NCBI GenBank assembly: GCA_965208745.1
Contig: CBDBPN010000004.1
Coordinates: 2,790,001-2,854,000, forward strand
Source: VXNE01 sp965208745
GTDB lineage: Bacteria > Pseudomonadota > Gammaproteobacteria > Pseudomonadales > Azotimanducaceae
Reading direction: 5' to 3'
Length of the DNA: 64,000 nucleotides
Shown here piece by piece: positions 34,045 through 42,511 of the stretch; the stretch's first letter is position 1; every line of letters starts with the position of its first letter. Made by a program: the position numbers and the translations under genes. Under the pieces are notes generated by a model, which had not been told where the DNA came from, searched no databases, and was given only the letters and a program-made list of their open reading frames with translations.

Positions 34045-36675
34045 GTGAGCGATACCCGCCTGATCGAACGCTGGATGCCGATTTCGGCACTCGGTGAGGA
34101 GAGCGTCCGAGAACGCCGTTCCATGACGGCGTTGCCTCCGATCTACTACCTGCACGTCTGGTGGGCGAGGCGACCGCTGGTCGCGTCGCGTGCGGCGGTA
34201 CTGGCTTCGATCCTTCCGGCGGATGCAGATCGCGATCGATTTCTCCACGCTATCGGGATTCATGGTGATCCTGTGGCGACACGTCGGAAAATTGACGAGG
34301 CACGGTTGAAGGGCGAACGGTTCGAAGGGCAGGCGTATTCGTACCCTCGGGCGTTCACTTACTGCCCCGACATGGATGAGAAGGCATGGGCAGTCTCCGG
34401 ACCCCTTCGCATCCTTGATCCGACAGCGGGCGGCGGGAGCATTCCCTTCGAGGCTTCTCGTTTGGGGTTGGCCAGCTTTGCCAACGACCTGAATCCCGTG
34501 GCGGCATTCATTCTCGCCGCCACGGTCGAATGGCCTGCCCGGTTCGGCATGGCTCTCGGGACGAGCTACGCGGCTCTCGCGGAACGATACCTCGCAGAGC
34601 GTGAGCGCAAGCTGTCGCCTTACTACCCGAAGGAGCCGTCTGACACGGCGGTCGCCACCAACTGGGTGTGGGCGCGAACTATCCGTTGCCCGTACTGCGA
34701 TGGACTGGTGCCACTCTCGCCGAACTGGCGGCTTGCCGGCGACGGCACCGGCGTCCGCCTTGTGCCGCACCTTGGCGATGGTCCTGGTTCGCCGAATCGG
34801 CGTTGCTCCTTCGAGATCGTCCGTTCGCAGGCCCGGCAGTCCGGCGGTACGGTTTCGCGTGGCTCCGGTACGTGCCCCTACAGCGACTGCGGTCGCGTGA
34901 TCGACGGGGACGAAATCAAGGCACAAGCACAGATTGGTGGGATGGGTGACCAACTCTACGCTATCGTGTTCAAGGAGCGTGTCGAGTACGAGACTAAGAC
35001 GGGCAAGAAGCGCACGAAGTGGGTACGCGGGTACAGGGCGCCGACGAACGCCGACGACAACGCTGCGGAAATTGCCGCGCGACTCCACGAGAAGCTGCAG
35101 GAGTGGGAAGCGTTCGACTACGTGCCAAGCGAGCGATTTCCGGAAATCAGCAACGACGATCGCCCCATCCAGTACGGCATGCCGCGATGGCGAGACCTGT
35201 TCTCGCCCCGCCAGTTGCTGTCCCACGGCACCAGCGTCGAAGTGTTTCGGGAGATGCTGGATGCCGACCGGGAAGCGGGACGCCTTGACGACTTGAGGAA
35301 GGCTGCTTACGGCTACCTGGCGCTGACGCTGGACAAGTTGCTGAACTACAACTCCCGCATGTCCGTCTGGATGCCCACTCGGCAGGTTGTCGCCAATACC
35401 TTCAACCGGCACGACTTCGCCATGTGTTGGTCACATGCGGAGATGTCGCCGCTGGTTACTGGTGTCGGCTACGACTGGGCGATCAAGCAGACTGCCAAGT
35501 GCATCGACGAACTCGTCGCGCTTGTTCGTCCGGGAGCGGCAGAGGGCGACTTGGTCTCCCAGCCTGACGCGCCTCCTTCCGTAACGATTACCTGCAAGCC
35601 AGGCGACAGCCTCGATCACGTGGAGGACGATTCCATCGACGTCGTCGTAATGGACCCACCGTACTACGACAACGTCATGTACGCGGAACTCTCGGACTTC
35701 TTCTACGTTTGGCTGAAGCGCACAGCCGGACAGGTTTTCCCGGAACTCTTCCGCCGACAACTCACGGACAAAGAGAACGAGGCCGTCGCGAATCCCGCGA
35801 AGTTCCAGGGCGAGAAGAGCGCCAGGGCGCTCGCGGGCAGGGACTACCAGGAGCGGATGGCCTCGATCTTCGCCGAGTGCCGGCGCGTGCTGAAGCCGAA
35901 CGGCGTGATGACCTTGATGTTCACGCACAAGGCGACGGGTGCGTGGGATGCGCTGACGACTGGGCTCATCGAAGCAGGCTTCTCGATCACCGCGTCTTGG
36001 CCGGTGAACACGGAGGCCGAAGGTAGCCTTCACATCAAGGACAAGGCAGCGGCGAACAGCACGATCTTCTTGGTCTGTCGTCCGCGAGAAACGCCGGATG
36101 CCCTTGAGCTTCGCGACGCTGCGCCGGTCTACTGGGAGGATGTCGAGCCCCGTGTCACGCAGGCCGTACGGGCGCGGATGCGCGAGTTCGAGGAGGCGGG
36201 GATCTCGGGTGTCGACCTGTTTCTCGCGGCCTTCGGTCCCGCGTTGGGCGAGTTCTCGCGGCACTGGCCCTGCAGCGCGGAACGCCTCGGGAGAAGCCGC
36301 TGGAGCGGCGAAGACGGCGGCAATCGGAGTTGTTCGAGGACGAGTGGGATCCCTACGCGGCGACGCCGGAGGACGCGTTGCACGCTGCCCGCCGTGAGGT
36401 GCAGCGCTACCGACTGGAGCGCATCGCGCATCCGAGCGCTAACGCGGACCTGGATCCTCCGACAGCCTTCGTGGTCTTCGCTTGGGACGCTTTCAAGGCG
36501 CCCGTGTTCGCCTACGACGAAGCGTTGCACTTGGCGCGTAGCGTGGGCATCGATCTGGATGGTGTGGTTGTCGGGCGTTTGGCGGAGAAGAAGGGCAGCA
36601 ACCTTCGGCTGTGGGACAGCGCGTACCGGGCGGCGAAAGGCGCTCTTGGTGCGACCGATGGATCGGGTGGGATGA
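34045..36675 (+). CDS. DUF1156 DNA methyltransferase, truncated by a frameshift
   Basis: The intact frame gives about 742 true residues before a one-base deletion at the CCC run 36268-36270; after that it reads unrelated arginine-rich sequence to 36675. The DUF1156 N-terminus is RLIERWMPISALGEESVRERRSMTALPPIYYLHVWWARRPL (in parts). The SAM-site motif is LDPTAGGGSIPFEASRLG and the catalytic DPPY motif is MDPPYYDNVMYAELSDFFYVWLKR, both intact. The family is annotated as adenine-specific-like, although amino-methyl type cannot be told from DPPY alone. It sits in a defence operon where it would mark self DNA. The missing part continues in another frame (36270-36965); together they would make about 970 residues, the usual size. 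Confidence 0.85.
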   Translation: MSDTRLIERWMPISALGEESVRERRSMTALPPIYYLHVWWARRPLVASRAAVLASILPADADRDRFLHAIGIHGDPVATRRKIDEARLKGERFEGQAYSYPRAFTYCPDMDEKAWAVSGPLRILDPTAGGGSIPFEASRLGLASFANDLNPVAAFILAATVEWPARFGMALGTSYAALAERYLAERERKLSPYYPKEPSDTAVATNWVWARTIRCPYCDGLVPLSPNWRLAGDGTGVRLVPHLGDGPGSPNRRCSFEIVRSQARQSGGTVSRGSGTCPYSDCGRVIDGDEIKAQAQIGGMGDQLYAIVFKERVEYETKTGKKRTKWVRGYRAPTNADDNAAEIAARLHEKLQEWEAFDYVPSERFPEISNDDRPIQYGMPRWRDLFSPRQLLSHGTSVEVFREMLDADREAGRLDDLRKAAYGYLALTLDKLLNYNSRMSVWMPTRQVVANTFNRHDFAMCWSHAEMSPLVTGVGYDWAIKQTAKCIDELVALVRPGAAEGDLVSQPDAPPSVTITCKPGDSLDHVEDDSIDVVVMDPPYYDNVMYAELSDFFYVWLKRTAGQVFPELFRRQLTDKENEAVANPAKFQGEKSARALAGRDYQERMASIFAECRRVLKPNGVMTLMFTHKATGAWDALTTGLIEAGFSITASWPVNTEAEGSLHIKDKAAANSTIFLVCRPRETPDALELRDAAPVYWEDVEPRVTQAVRARMREFEEAGISGVDLFLAAFGPALGEFSRHWPCSAERLGRSRWSGEDGGNRSCSRTSGIPTRRRRRTRCTLPAVRCSATDWSASRIRALTRTWILRQPSWSSLGTLSRRPCSPTTKRCTWRVAWASIWMVWLSGVWRRRRAATFGCGTARTGRRKALLVRPMDRVG

Positions 36676-36965
36676 TCGACGCCATCCACCACGCGGCGAA
36701 CATGGCCCGTCGGCGATCGTTGGCTACTGCTCGCGACTTCCTGCGCGACTCCGGAATAGACCGTGAACCCGGTTTTTTCGTGGCGCTCGAGGCGCTCCTT
36801 GAGGTGCTGCCGCCGTCTTCCAAGTTCACCGGCACGGAACGCCAAGGAGATGTCGCGGGCGCCGCCAGCGATTTCGAGGCGCTCTACGACCTGTATCGGC
36901 TGGCGTACACGGAGCAGATCGACGAGCCTGAGCAACTCGCCTTCTGGCGCGAAGAGGCGGACTAG
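36270..36965 (+). CDS. C-terminal part of the DUF1156 methyltransferase in the shifted frame
   Basis: 231 residues that continue the methyltransferase: LQRGTPREKPLERRRRQSELFEDEWDPYAATPEDAL joins naturally to GEFSRHWP of the upstream frame if one C is restored. It goes on with VVGRLAEKKGSNLRLWDSAYRAAKGALGATDGSGGMIDAIHHAANMAR (in parts), typical of the end of DUF1156 proteins. The first start codon in frame is the TTG at 36330 (ELFEDEW region), with no clear ribosome site. As an independent gene it is improbable. It ends 32 bases before the helicase start. Confidence 0.75.
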   Translation: MQRGTPREKPLERRRRRQSELFEDEWDPYAATPEDALHAARREVQRYRLERIAHPSANADLDPPTAFVVFAWDAFKAPVFAYDEALHLARSVGIDLDGVVVGRLAEKKGSNLRLWDSAYRAAKGALGATDGSGGMIDAIHHAANMARRRSLATARDFLRDSGIDREPGFFVALEALLEVLPPSSKFTGTERQGDVAGAASDFEALYDLYRLAYTEQIDEPEQLAFWREEAD

Positions 36966-36997
36966 GCGCGGCGGCCGTCGAGTCGTTTCCCATCATC

Positions 36998-39900
36998 ATG
37001 CTCCGCGACCACCACTGGAAGCTGAAGTACACGCCGGATGACGGGGACCTCGTGTCGGAGTTCTACATCCCCGCACTTGAGGACGCCGAGCGCTACGACC
37101 GGCTGACGGGTTACTTCAACGCCGGCGCGCTCGCCCTCGCCGCGCGCGGCATTGAAGGGCTGGTACGCAACGGCGGCACGATGCGTCTCGTAGTCGGTTG
37201 CACTCTCGCCCCCCCGGAAGTCGATGCGATAGAGCGTGGCGAAGAGCTTCGCGCGCACGTCGAGCGTCACCTCACGGAGCTTCCCCTGGTGGCTTCGGAC
37301 TCCGATGTGAGCGAGGCTCTGGAGCTCCTTGCCTGGATGGTGACGCACGGTCACCTTGAGGTGAAGGTTGCGGTGCCCTGCGATGCGCAAGGCGTTCCCG
37401 TTCCGGACGGCGGGCTGTTCCATGAGAAGTCGGGGATCATCGAGGATCGCACGGGACAGAAGCTTGCTTGGACGGGCAGCCTCAACGAGACCGCCGCCGG
37501 CTGGCGCACGAACTGGGAGACCATCAACGTCTCGACGGGTTGGGAGCACCCCGAGCGCGTCCGCCTCGAGGAGGGCAATTTCGAGCGCATGTGGTCTGGG
37601 CCCCGTGGTCGCTGGATCGTTCTGGACGTGCCCCAGGCGGTGCGGCGTGACCTGCTGCGTTTTCTGCCCAAGGACGATAAGAAGCCGGCTCGCCTACTCG
37701 ATGGCGAGCAGGCAGGCGATGACACCGAGGAAGGGCAGGTACCGGTACCGGTGCCGGCCGAGGAGGAGTCGGAAGAGGACGCCAGACGACGGGCCGAGGT
37801 CTGGGAGTTCATCCGCAAGGCGCCGACACTGCCAGACGGGGGCTCGCGCGTTGGCGAAGCGACCTCCGCGGTCACGCCGTGGCCGCACCAGGTGCGTGCC
37901 TTCGAACGGATGTACGAGAACTGGCCGCCACGCCTCCTGATCGCCGACGAGGTGGGGCTCGGCAAGACGATCCAGGCGGGGATGCTAATCCGGCAAGCCT
38001 GGATCGCCGAGCGCGCGAAGCGCGTGCTGATCCTCGCGCCGAAGGCTGTCCTGCGGCAATGGCAGATTGAACTGCGGGAGAAGTTCAACCTCAACTGGCC
38101 CATCTACGACCAAGGCAAGCTCACCTGGTATCCCTCGCCGGCGATGGTGGGACGCGATGTGCGAGAGGTTGCACCGAATGCCTGGCATCACGAAGATGCG
38201 GTGATCGTCTCCAGCCAACTCATGCGCAGGCACGAGAGGGCTGCGGAACTGCTTTCCGCAGAACGTTGGGACCTAGTGGTGCTCGACGAAGCGCACCATG
38301 CACGTCGGCGCGGTGCGGGCTCGGCGCGTGAGGAAGATCGCCCCAACGCGCTGCTTAGCCTGATGCGCGAGTTGCGCGATCGGACGGAGGGGTTGCTTCT
38401 TCTCACGGCGACGCCGATGCAGGTGCATCAGATCGAGGTCTGGGACCTTTTGGACCTTCTGGCGATGCCCTCGGAGTGGACCGGTCAGGCGTTCGTCGAC
38501 TTCTTCGAGAACGTCGTGAGGCCAGATCCTTCGACTGCCGCGATGGAGCGCATGGCGATGCTCTTCCGGGCGGCGGAAGATGCGTACGGGCCGGTGGATG
38601 AGGCCCGGGCGCAACGCGTCACCGATCTATCGGCGCTGAGAGCGCGGAAGGTAATGCGCGCGTTGCGCGACAGCGCAAGCATCCCGAGACGACGACTGGC
38701 GTCGCAGGAGAGGTCGGCCGCTCTCGCGATCATGCGTTCCCACACGCCGATCAGGCACTTGGTCTCTCGCCACACGCGGGATCTGCTTCGGCGGTACTTT
38801 GAGGCCGGGTTGCTGAAGACGCCGATTGCGGGAAGGGATGTCGAGGACCGCTTCATCGAGATGTCAGCGCCCGAGAGGGCTGTCTACGACGCTCTTGAGG
38901 ACTACATCCGGACCACCTACAACCAGGCCGACGAAAGCGTTCGTAACGCGGTCGGTTTCATCATGACGGTCTATCGACGACGCCTCGCAAGCAGCTTCGC
39001 CGCGCTTGGGGCGACCCTTCGTAAGCGGTTTGATGCCGTCGGGAGCGGTGCGGACCTGTTGGCCAACGCCGAAGAAGATATCCCAGACGATGAAGCTGCG
39101 GAGGAAGCGCTCGATGTCGACGAGGTTGGCGACCTCTCTCGACAGGCGCTCTTGGCGGAGGAGCACTCGGACATTGGCGAGCTGCTGGCGAGCGTGGAGG
39201 CGTTGGCGCCCGACACCAAGCTCAGTGCGCTTATCCGGACGCTCGATCGCCTCCGTGACGACGGCTATCGCCAGGTGATGGTGTTTACGCAGTACACCGA
39301 CACGATGGACTTCCTCCGGGAACGCTTGTCCGCCCACGATGGGACGCGGCTGATGTGCTACTCGGGCCGTGGCGGCGAAACTCCCGTAGGCGGGGCGCCG
39401 AACCTCTGGCGGTCAATTTCGCGCGACGACGCTAAGCGCCGCTTCCGGGAAGGAGAAGCGGACGTGCTCCTGTGCACGGACGCTGCTGCCGAAGGTCTCA
39501 ACTTCCAGTTCTGCGGCGCTTTGGTGAACTACGACATGCCTTGGAACCCGATGCGGGTCGAGCAGCGAATCGGAAGGATCGACCGGCTTGGGCAAACGCA
39601 CGAGCGCATACGGATCATCAATCTACACTACGACGACACGGTTGAGACGGATGTCTATCGGGCGTTACGTGGGCGAATTCTCTTGTTTGAGTCTGTCGTA
39701 GGGAGACTACAGCCGATACTGGCGCGCTTGTCTGGAGCGATTGGGCAGGCTGTGCTGCATGGAGGCAAGCAGGGGCTTCCAGATGCTGTTGTAAGTGAAG
39801 TCAATGAAGCCGATGCGGGAGGCTTCGACATAGACGTGGCGTTAGACGACGAGGAGTCGATGCCGGACCGACCGGAGCCGCCTCTGACGATGCAATGGCT

Positions 39901-40129
39901 GGATGAGGTCATCTCATCTTTCCCGCTGATGCCTCCGCAGATCCAAGTGCGTCTGCTACAGGGTCGAGAGTATGCACTAAGGTGGGCAAATGTTCCCGAG
40001 GAGCTTAGGGTGACTACAGACAGCGAATACTACGAGGCCCATGCGGACAGCGTAGAACTTTGGTCACCAGCGGGAGTGGCTTTTGTCGGCCCGCAAGACG
40101 AAGGCCAGGACACAGCGTGCGAGGATTGA
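36998..40129 (+). CDS. PLD-nuclease / SNF2-type helicase fusion, defence component
   Basis: 1043 residues. The N-terminal 230 residues are a phospholipase-D-like nuclease domain: YDRLTGYFNAGALALAARGIEGLV, then FHEKSGIIED with His142 and Lys144, and GSLNET with Asn163. The SNF2/RapA-type helicase follows: LLIADEVGLGKTIQAG (motif I, about 315-330), VVLDEAHHARRR (motif II, DEAH, about 428), LLLTATPMQVH (motif III), VMVFTQYTDTMDFLRERL (motif IV), and CTDAAAEGLNFQFCGALVNYDMPWNPMRVEQRIGRIDRLGQ (motifs V and VI). It is a translocase or helicase that may also cut nucleic acid. The gene is 3 bases upstream of the protease-like gene and belongs to the same operon. Confidence 0.92.
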   Translation: MLRDHHWKLKYTPDDGDLVSEFYIPALEDAERYDRLTGYFNAGALALAARGIEGLVRNGGTMRLVVGCTLAPPEVDAIERGEELRAHVERHLTELPLVASDSDVSEALELLAWMVTHGHLEVKVAVPCDAQGVPVPDGGLFHEKSGIIEDRTGQKLAWTGSLNETAAGWRTNWETINVSTGWEHPERVRLEEGNFERMWSGPRGRWIVLDVPQAVRRDLLRFLPKDDKKPARLLDGEQAGDDTEEGQVPVPVPAEEESEEDARRRAEVWEFIRKAPTLPDGGSRVGEATSAVTPWPHQVRAFERMYENWPPRLLIADEVGLGKTIQAGMLIRQAWIAERAKRVLILAPKAVLRQWQIELREKFNLNWPIYDQGKLTWYPSPAMVGRDVREVAPNAWHHEDAVIVSSQLMRRHERAAELLSAERWDLVVLDEAHHARRRGAGSAREEDRPNALLSLMRELRDRTEGLLLLTATPMQVHQIEVWDLLDLLAMPSEWTGQAFVDFFENVVRPDPSTAAMERMAMLFRAAEDAYGPVDEARAQRVTDLSALRARKVMRALRDSASIPRRRLASQERSAALAIMRSHTPIRHLVSRHTRDLLRRYFEAGLLKTPIAGRDVEDRFIEMSAPERAVYDALEDYIRTTYNQADESVRNAVGFIMTVYRRRLASSFAALGATLRKRFDAVGSGADLLANAEEDIPDDEAAEEALDVDEVGDLSRQALLAEEHSDIGELLASVEALAPDTKLSALIRTLDRLRDDGYRQVMVFTQYTDTMDFLRERLSAHDGTRLMCYSGRGGETPVGGAPNLWRSISRDDAKRRFREGEADVLLCTDAAAEGLNFQFCGALVNYDMPWNPMRVEQRIGRIDRLGQTHERIRIINLHYDDTVETDVYRALRGRILLFESVVGRLQPILARLSGAIGQAVLHGGKQGLPDAVVSEVNEADAGGFDIDVALDDEESMPDRPEPPLTMQWLDEVISSFPLMPPQIQVRLLQGREYALRWANVPEELRVTTDSEYYEAHADSVELWSPAGVAFVGPQDEGQDTACED

Positions 40130-40132
40130 GGC

Positions 40133-40654
40133 ATGGGAATCTACCAAGGCAACCTGGACGGTCTGTGCGGCCAGTATGCCATCGCAAACGCGTTCGGATT
40201 GTGCGGCTTCGATGAAGAGGACTGTTTCCAGAGTGCCTGCCGTGGCCTGGCGCATCGCCGATGGCCGATGGCGTTGTGGGAAGGGACGACGCTAGGCGAC
40301 ATGAAACGAATGATTGCCCGTTGTCGGCGGGAGCTTGATGTCTTAGGCGAGGTCACTGTTCACTATCCCCTCCTTCTAGATGAACCAAAAGCGGACAAGT
40401 CGTACTGGAGACGATTCGATGCGATCTTCGAGAACATGGAGGTTCGTTGTGGCATCATGGGACTGACACGACCAACGGCACATTGGATCGTCGTACAACG
40501 CTCGGGCAGGTCCTTGGAGTTCGTGGATTCGAATCCCGAGAGCCTGCAAGTCAGGAAGTATCGAAAGTCCATACATGCCGGTAAGCGGCCTCGATCCAAG
40601 AACCAATGGCTAGTTGACCGCAAGGAGCTAATCACATTTACCGTGGTGACTTAG
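40133..40654 (+). CDS. Papain-like (C39-like) cysteine-protease-type small protein, possible defence effector
   Basis: 173 residues. The N-terminal segment YQGNLDGLCGQYAIANAFGL places Cys12 at the start of a helix after Gln5, as in C39 and other papain-fold peptidases. His117 lies in PTAHWIVV and Asp132 (or Asn134) in LEFVDSNP, so a Cys-His-Asp triad is plausible. No signal peptide is present, so the enzyme would work in the cytoplasm. The ATG follows the helicase stop by three bases, tying it to the operon. Base composition here is less GC-rich than the backbone. I know of no standard defence gene like it in this position; its substrate is unknown, and protease, deamidase or acyltransferase activity are all possible for this fold. 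Confidence 0.7.
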   Translation: MGIYQGNLDGLCGQYAIANAFGLCGFDEEDCFQSACRGLAHRRWPMALWEGTTLGDMKRMIARCRRELDVLGEVTVHYPLLLDEPKADKSYWRRFDAIFENMEVRCGIMGLTRPTAHWIVVQRSGRSLEFVDSNPESLQVRKYRKSIHAGKRPRSKNQWLVDRKELITFTVVT

Positions 40655-40881
40655 CAGCAGACTATGGGTTTCCGAGGTCTAACGCCCCCATGTACCTTGG
40701 AGCAGTGGTCGACGGGATTTGAAGGCATTGCGCAAGGATCAGATCTGGTCGCTGGCCCGCTCCGTTTCTGTGCCTGAACGAAGGCTCAACAAATCTAGGG
40801 TGGGCGGCTGTCCGGTCGACCACGGCGAAGCACCGTGTTATCGATCACGCGTGAAGTGCAAAAAGAATGGAGGAGTTGATC

Positions 40882-42042
40882 ATGGCTAACTCGATTGCTG
40901 GCGCGTCTCCAGTGGAGGTCGACGAGAATTGGGGAGTACGTTTCGGTATCGGCTGTTGGGACATCGGCCTGAGAAGGTCGGGCTCCTTCAACATCAGCGG
41001 TCGAGAGTACGTGGCAGCACTCACGGACGCCCTTGAAGCCATCGAGTCGTTGGACCATCTCAGAATCGTACTGGACCCGGTGGTAGACCTTGTCGAGCCA
41101 ATTGACGAAGGCGCACTCACGGAGGTAGATGGCGGCCGCGCGATTATGGGCTTCGGCCTGCTGTCCGAGGTCAGTTTTGACTTGAACATCCCGTTTCGGC
41201 GACAGAACGAGTTAGGTGCACCGTGGTCGAGCGAGCAAACGAAAACCCGTACGTTCAGGGTACATATGCGCTACCCGTTTTACAGCCCAGTGGCCTTTGT
41301 CGAACTCGTGGGCGACAGGCCTGGCGGAATGGGCGCGAGCGGCGTAAAAGTTGTGCGGGAGTATTTGGAGGTCCAGTTGGCCGAGACGGGAGATGCTCTC
41401 GCATATGAGTCTGTCGGACCGTCGCCTTTCCATGCTGATCTAGAGATCAGGATTGGCAAGGACGCGGGGGCTGATGGTCCGCGCTTCAAATGGGAAAGGT
41501 TGGAGGCGTACGGATACGATTCGATAGTGTTCTGGTGGGGAGATACGTCGATACCGACGTCGGAGATTAGCGGACGGCTCTTCAAGGAACTGGAAGAAGA
41601 GCTTGATGTATTCTACTTGATTGCGTCGAACAATCTGAAAAAGCACTCGAGTTGGGCTCGGCTGGAGGAACTGGCCGGAGACGTCGTTGCACGTCTAAAG
41701 GAATCAGGCGTGTGGAAGAGAACGATTGGGATGCGAAAGCAGAGCCGGGATCTCGCTGCCCTATATTGCGATCTCGTCGAGTTTAGATCGCGGGAGATCG
41801 CCTTCGATCAGGAGGAGCGGTCAGCGGTGAGAACACTATACGATAGATCATCGGAGGTTGTGTTTCGGAACGCGATTGACGCGGCAATGAAGGGGCGCAG
41901 GGTTTACTCTTGGGAACAGCTAAGAGACCTGTCAGTGTTCATGGAGGGACGAAGGTCGAAGTCGGTCGAGATGACATTGATCTTCATGTCGGCATTGGCA
42001 GGGGCGGTCGTTGGGTCGTCGATTACGTTGCTGTCGACGTGA
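40882..42042 (+). CDS. Unknown protein with C-terminal membrane anchor, downstream of the defence operon
   Basis: 386 residues from ATG 40882, chosen because GGAGG lies 8 bases before it; an ATG at 40867 would contain that site. The soluble part has FGIGCWDIGLRRSGSFNISGREYVAALTDALEAIESL (in parts) and a middle beta-rich region with RTFRVHMRYPFYSPVAFVELVGD. A helical section (LDVFYLIASNNLKKHSSWARLEELAGDVV) follows, and one hydrophobic segment, MTLIFMSALAGAVVGSSITLL, ends the chain. So it is probably a tail-anchored inner-membrane protein. I recognise no domain. It has AT-rich codons unlike the backbone. It lies 228 bases after the protease-like gene and may have its own promoter. Confidence 0.65.
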   Translation: MANSIAGASPVEVDENWGVRFGIGCWDIGLRRSGSFNISGREYVAALTDALEAIESLDHLRIVLDPVVDLVEPIDEGALTEVDGGRAIMGFGLLSEVSFDLNIPFRRQNELGAPWSSEQTKTRTFRVHMRYPFYSPVAFVELVGDRPGGMGASGVKVVREYLEVQLAETGDALAYESVGPSPFHADLEIRIGKDAGADGPRFKWERLEAYGYDSIVFWWGDTSIPTSEISGRLFKELEEELDVFYLIASNNLKKHSSWARLEELAGDVVARLKESGVWKRTIGMRKQSRDLAALYCDLVEFRSREIAFDQEERSAVRTLYDRSSEVVFRNAIDAAMKGRRVYSWEQLRDLSVFMEGRRSKSVEMTLIFMSALAGAVVGSSITLLST

Positions 42043-42428
42043 AGTGACATGGATGAAGTCAGAGGGGTTTGCGGTCAGTGTGTGTTGAGCCTCAGTCACA
42101 CCGGAGATTGGGACGAGGCAAGTGGCCCGGTCTCGTAGGGCTTGGCTCCGAAGGAGCTATTCCGCAAGAGGAACGCCGGCCGGCCGCCGTTCCTCGAGGG
42201 GTGGCGAGCAGTCGGGAATATGGAGCAGCGTCGCGGCGGTTTTGTTGGGGCCCACGAGGCTCGAAGGCACCGAGGGGCAAGCTGGCGGGCAGTTCCTTTG
42301 CCGATGCGGCACGCGGTGGACGGAGGAGGAGGGCGCCGGGTCCCTACGACGGGGCGATTGGGTCGATTGCGGGGGAGGTGGAGAAGTCGGCTATGGGAGG
42401 CTCCCATGCATGGAGGCCGGGCAATGTG

Positions 42429-42458
42429 TTGCTGCCGAGGGCCCGCATCTCGTAGAAT
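42429..42458 (+). promoter_or_regulatory. Sigma-70 promoter of carA
   Basis: TTGCTG at 42429-42434 and TAGAAT at 42453-42458 are separated by 18 bases. Transcription would begin near 42465, just before the hairpin at 42467-42491 and about 47 bases before the carA start. Confidence 0.6.
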
Positions 42459-42466
42459 CCCCCGTC

Positions 42467-42496
42467 AGCCGTCGAGTCGTGGCCGACGGCTTTTTT
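42467..42496 (+). terminator. Terminator-like hairpin in the carA leader
   Basis: The arms AGCCGTCG (42467-42474) and CGACGGCT (42484-42491) pair perfectly over 8 bases with a 9-base loop, followed by six T residues (42491-42496). It lies between the likely transcription start and the carA TTG at 42512, so it could act as an attenuator. Confidence 0.6.
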
Positions 42497-42511
42497 GTAC
42501 AGGAACGCTGA

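Larger units (their letters stand above)
42043..42511 (+). other. Intergenic region upstream of carA, right end of the accessory block
   Basis: 469 bases without a gene I can support. Several frames stay open, but their products are low-complexity Arg/Gly/Ser sequences. The plus strand is purine-rich. The carA promoter and a terminator-like hairpin lie at the right end. Confidence 0.6.

Noticed and set aside
36261..36280. Programmed ribosomal frameshift in the DUF1156 gene
   Set aside because: No X_XXY_YYZ slippery heptamer or downstream pseudoknot is evident; a one-base deletion explains it better.
36270..36965. Independent gene downstream of the methyltransferase
   Set aside because: Its sequence continues the DUF1156 protein without a break once one C is added, and it lacks a proper start.
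28540..40129. BREX or DISARM system
   Set aside because: No PglZ, BrxL or BrxA, and no DUF1998 (DrmB), although a methylase, an ATPase and a PLD-helicase are present.
42069..42455. Small genes in the gap upstream of carA
   Set aside because: Several overlapping open frames on both strands, all Arg/Gly/Ser-rich, with no ribosome site or recognisable motif.
22683..42511. Prophage or integrative element
   Set aside because: No integrase, phage structural genes, conjugation genes or flanking tRNA duplication.
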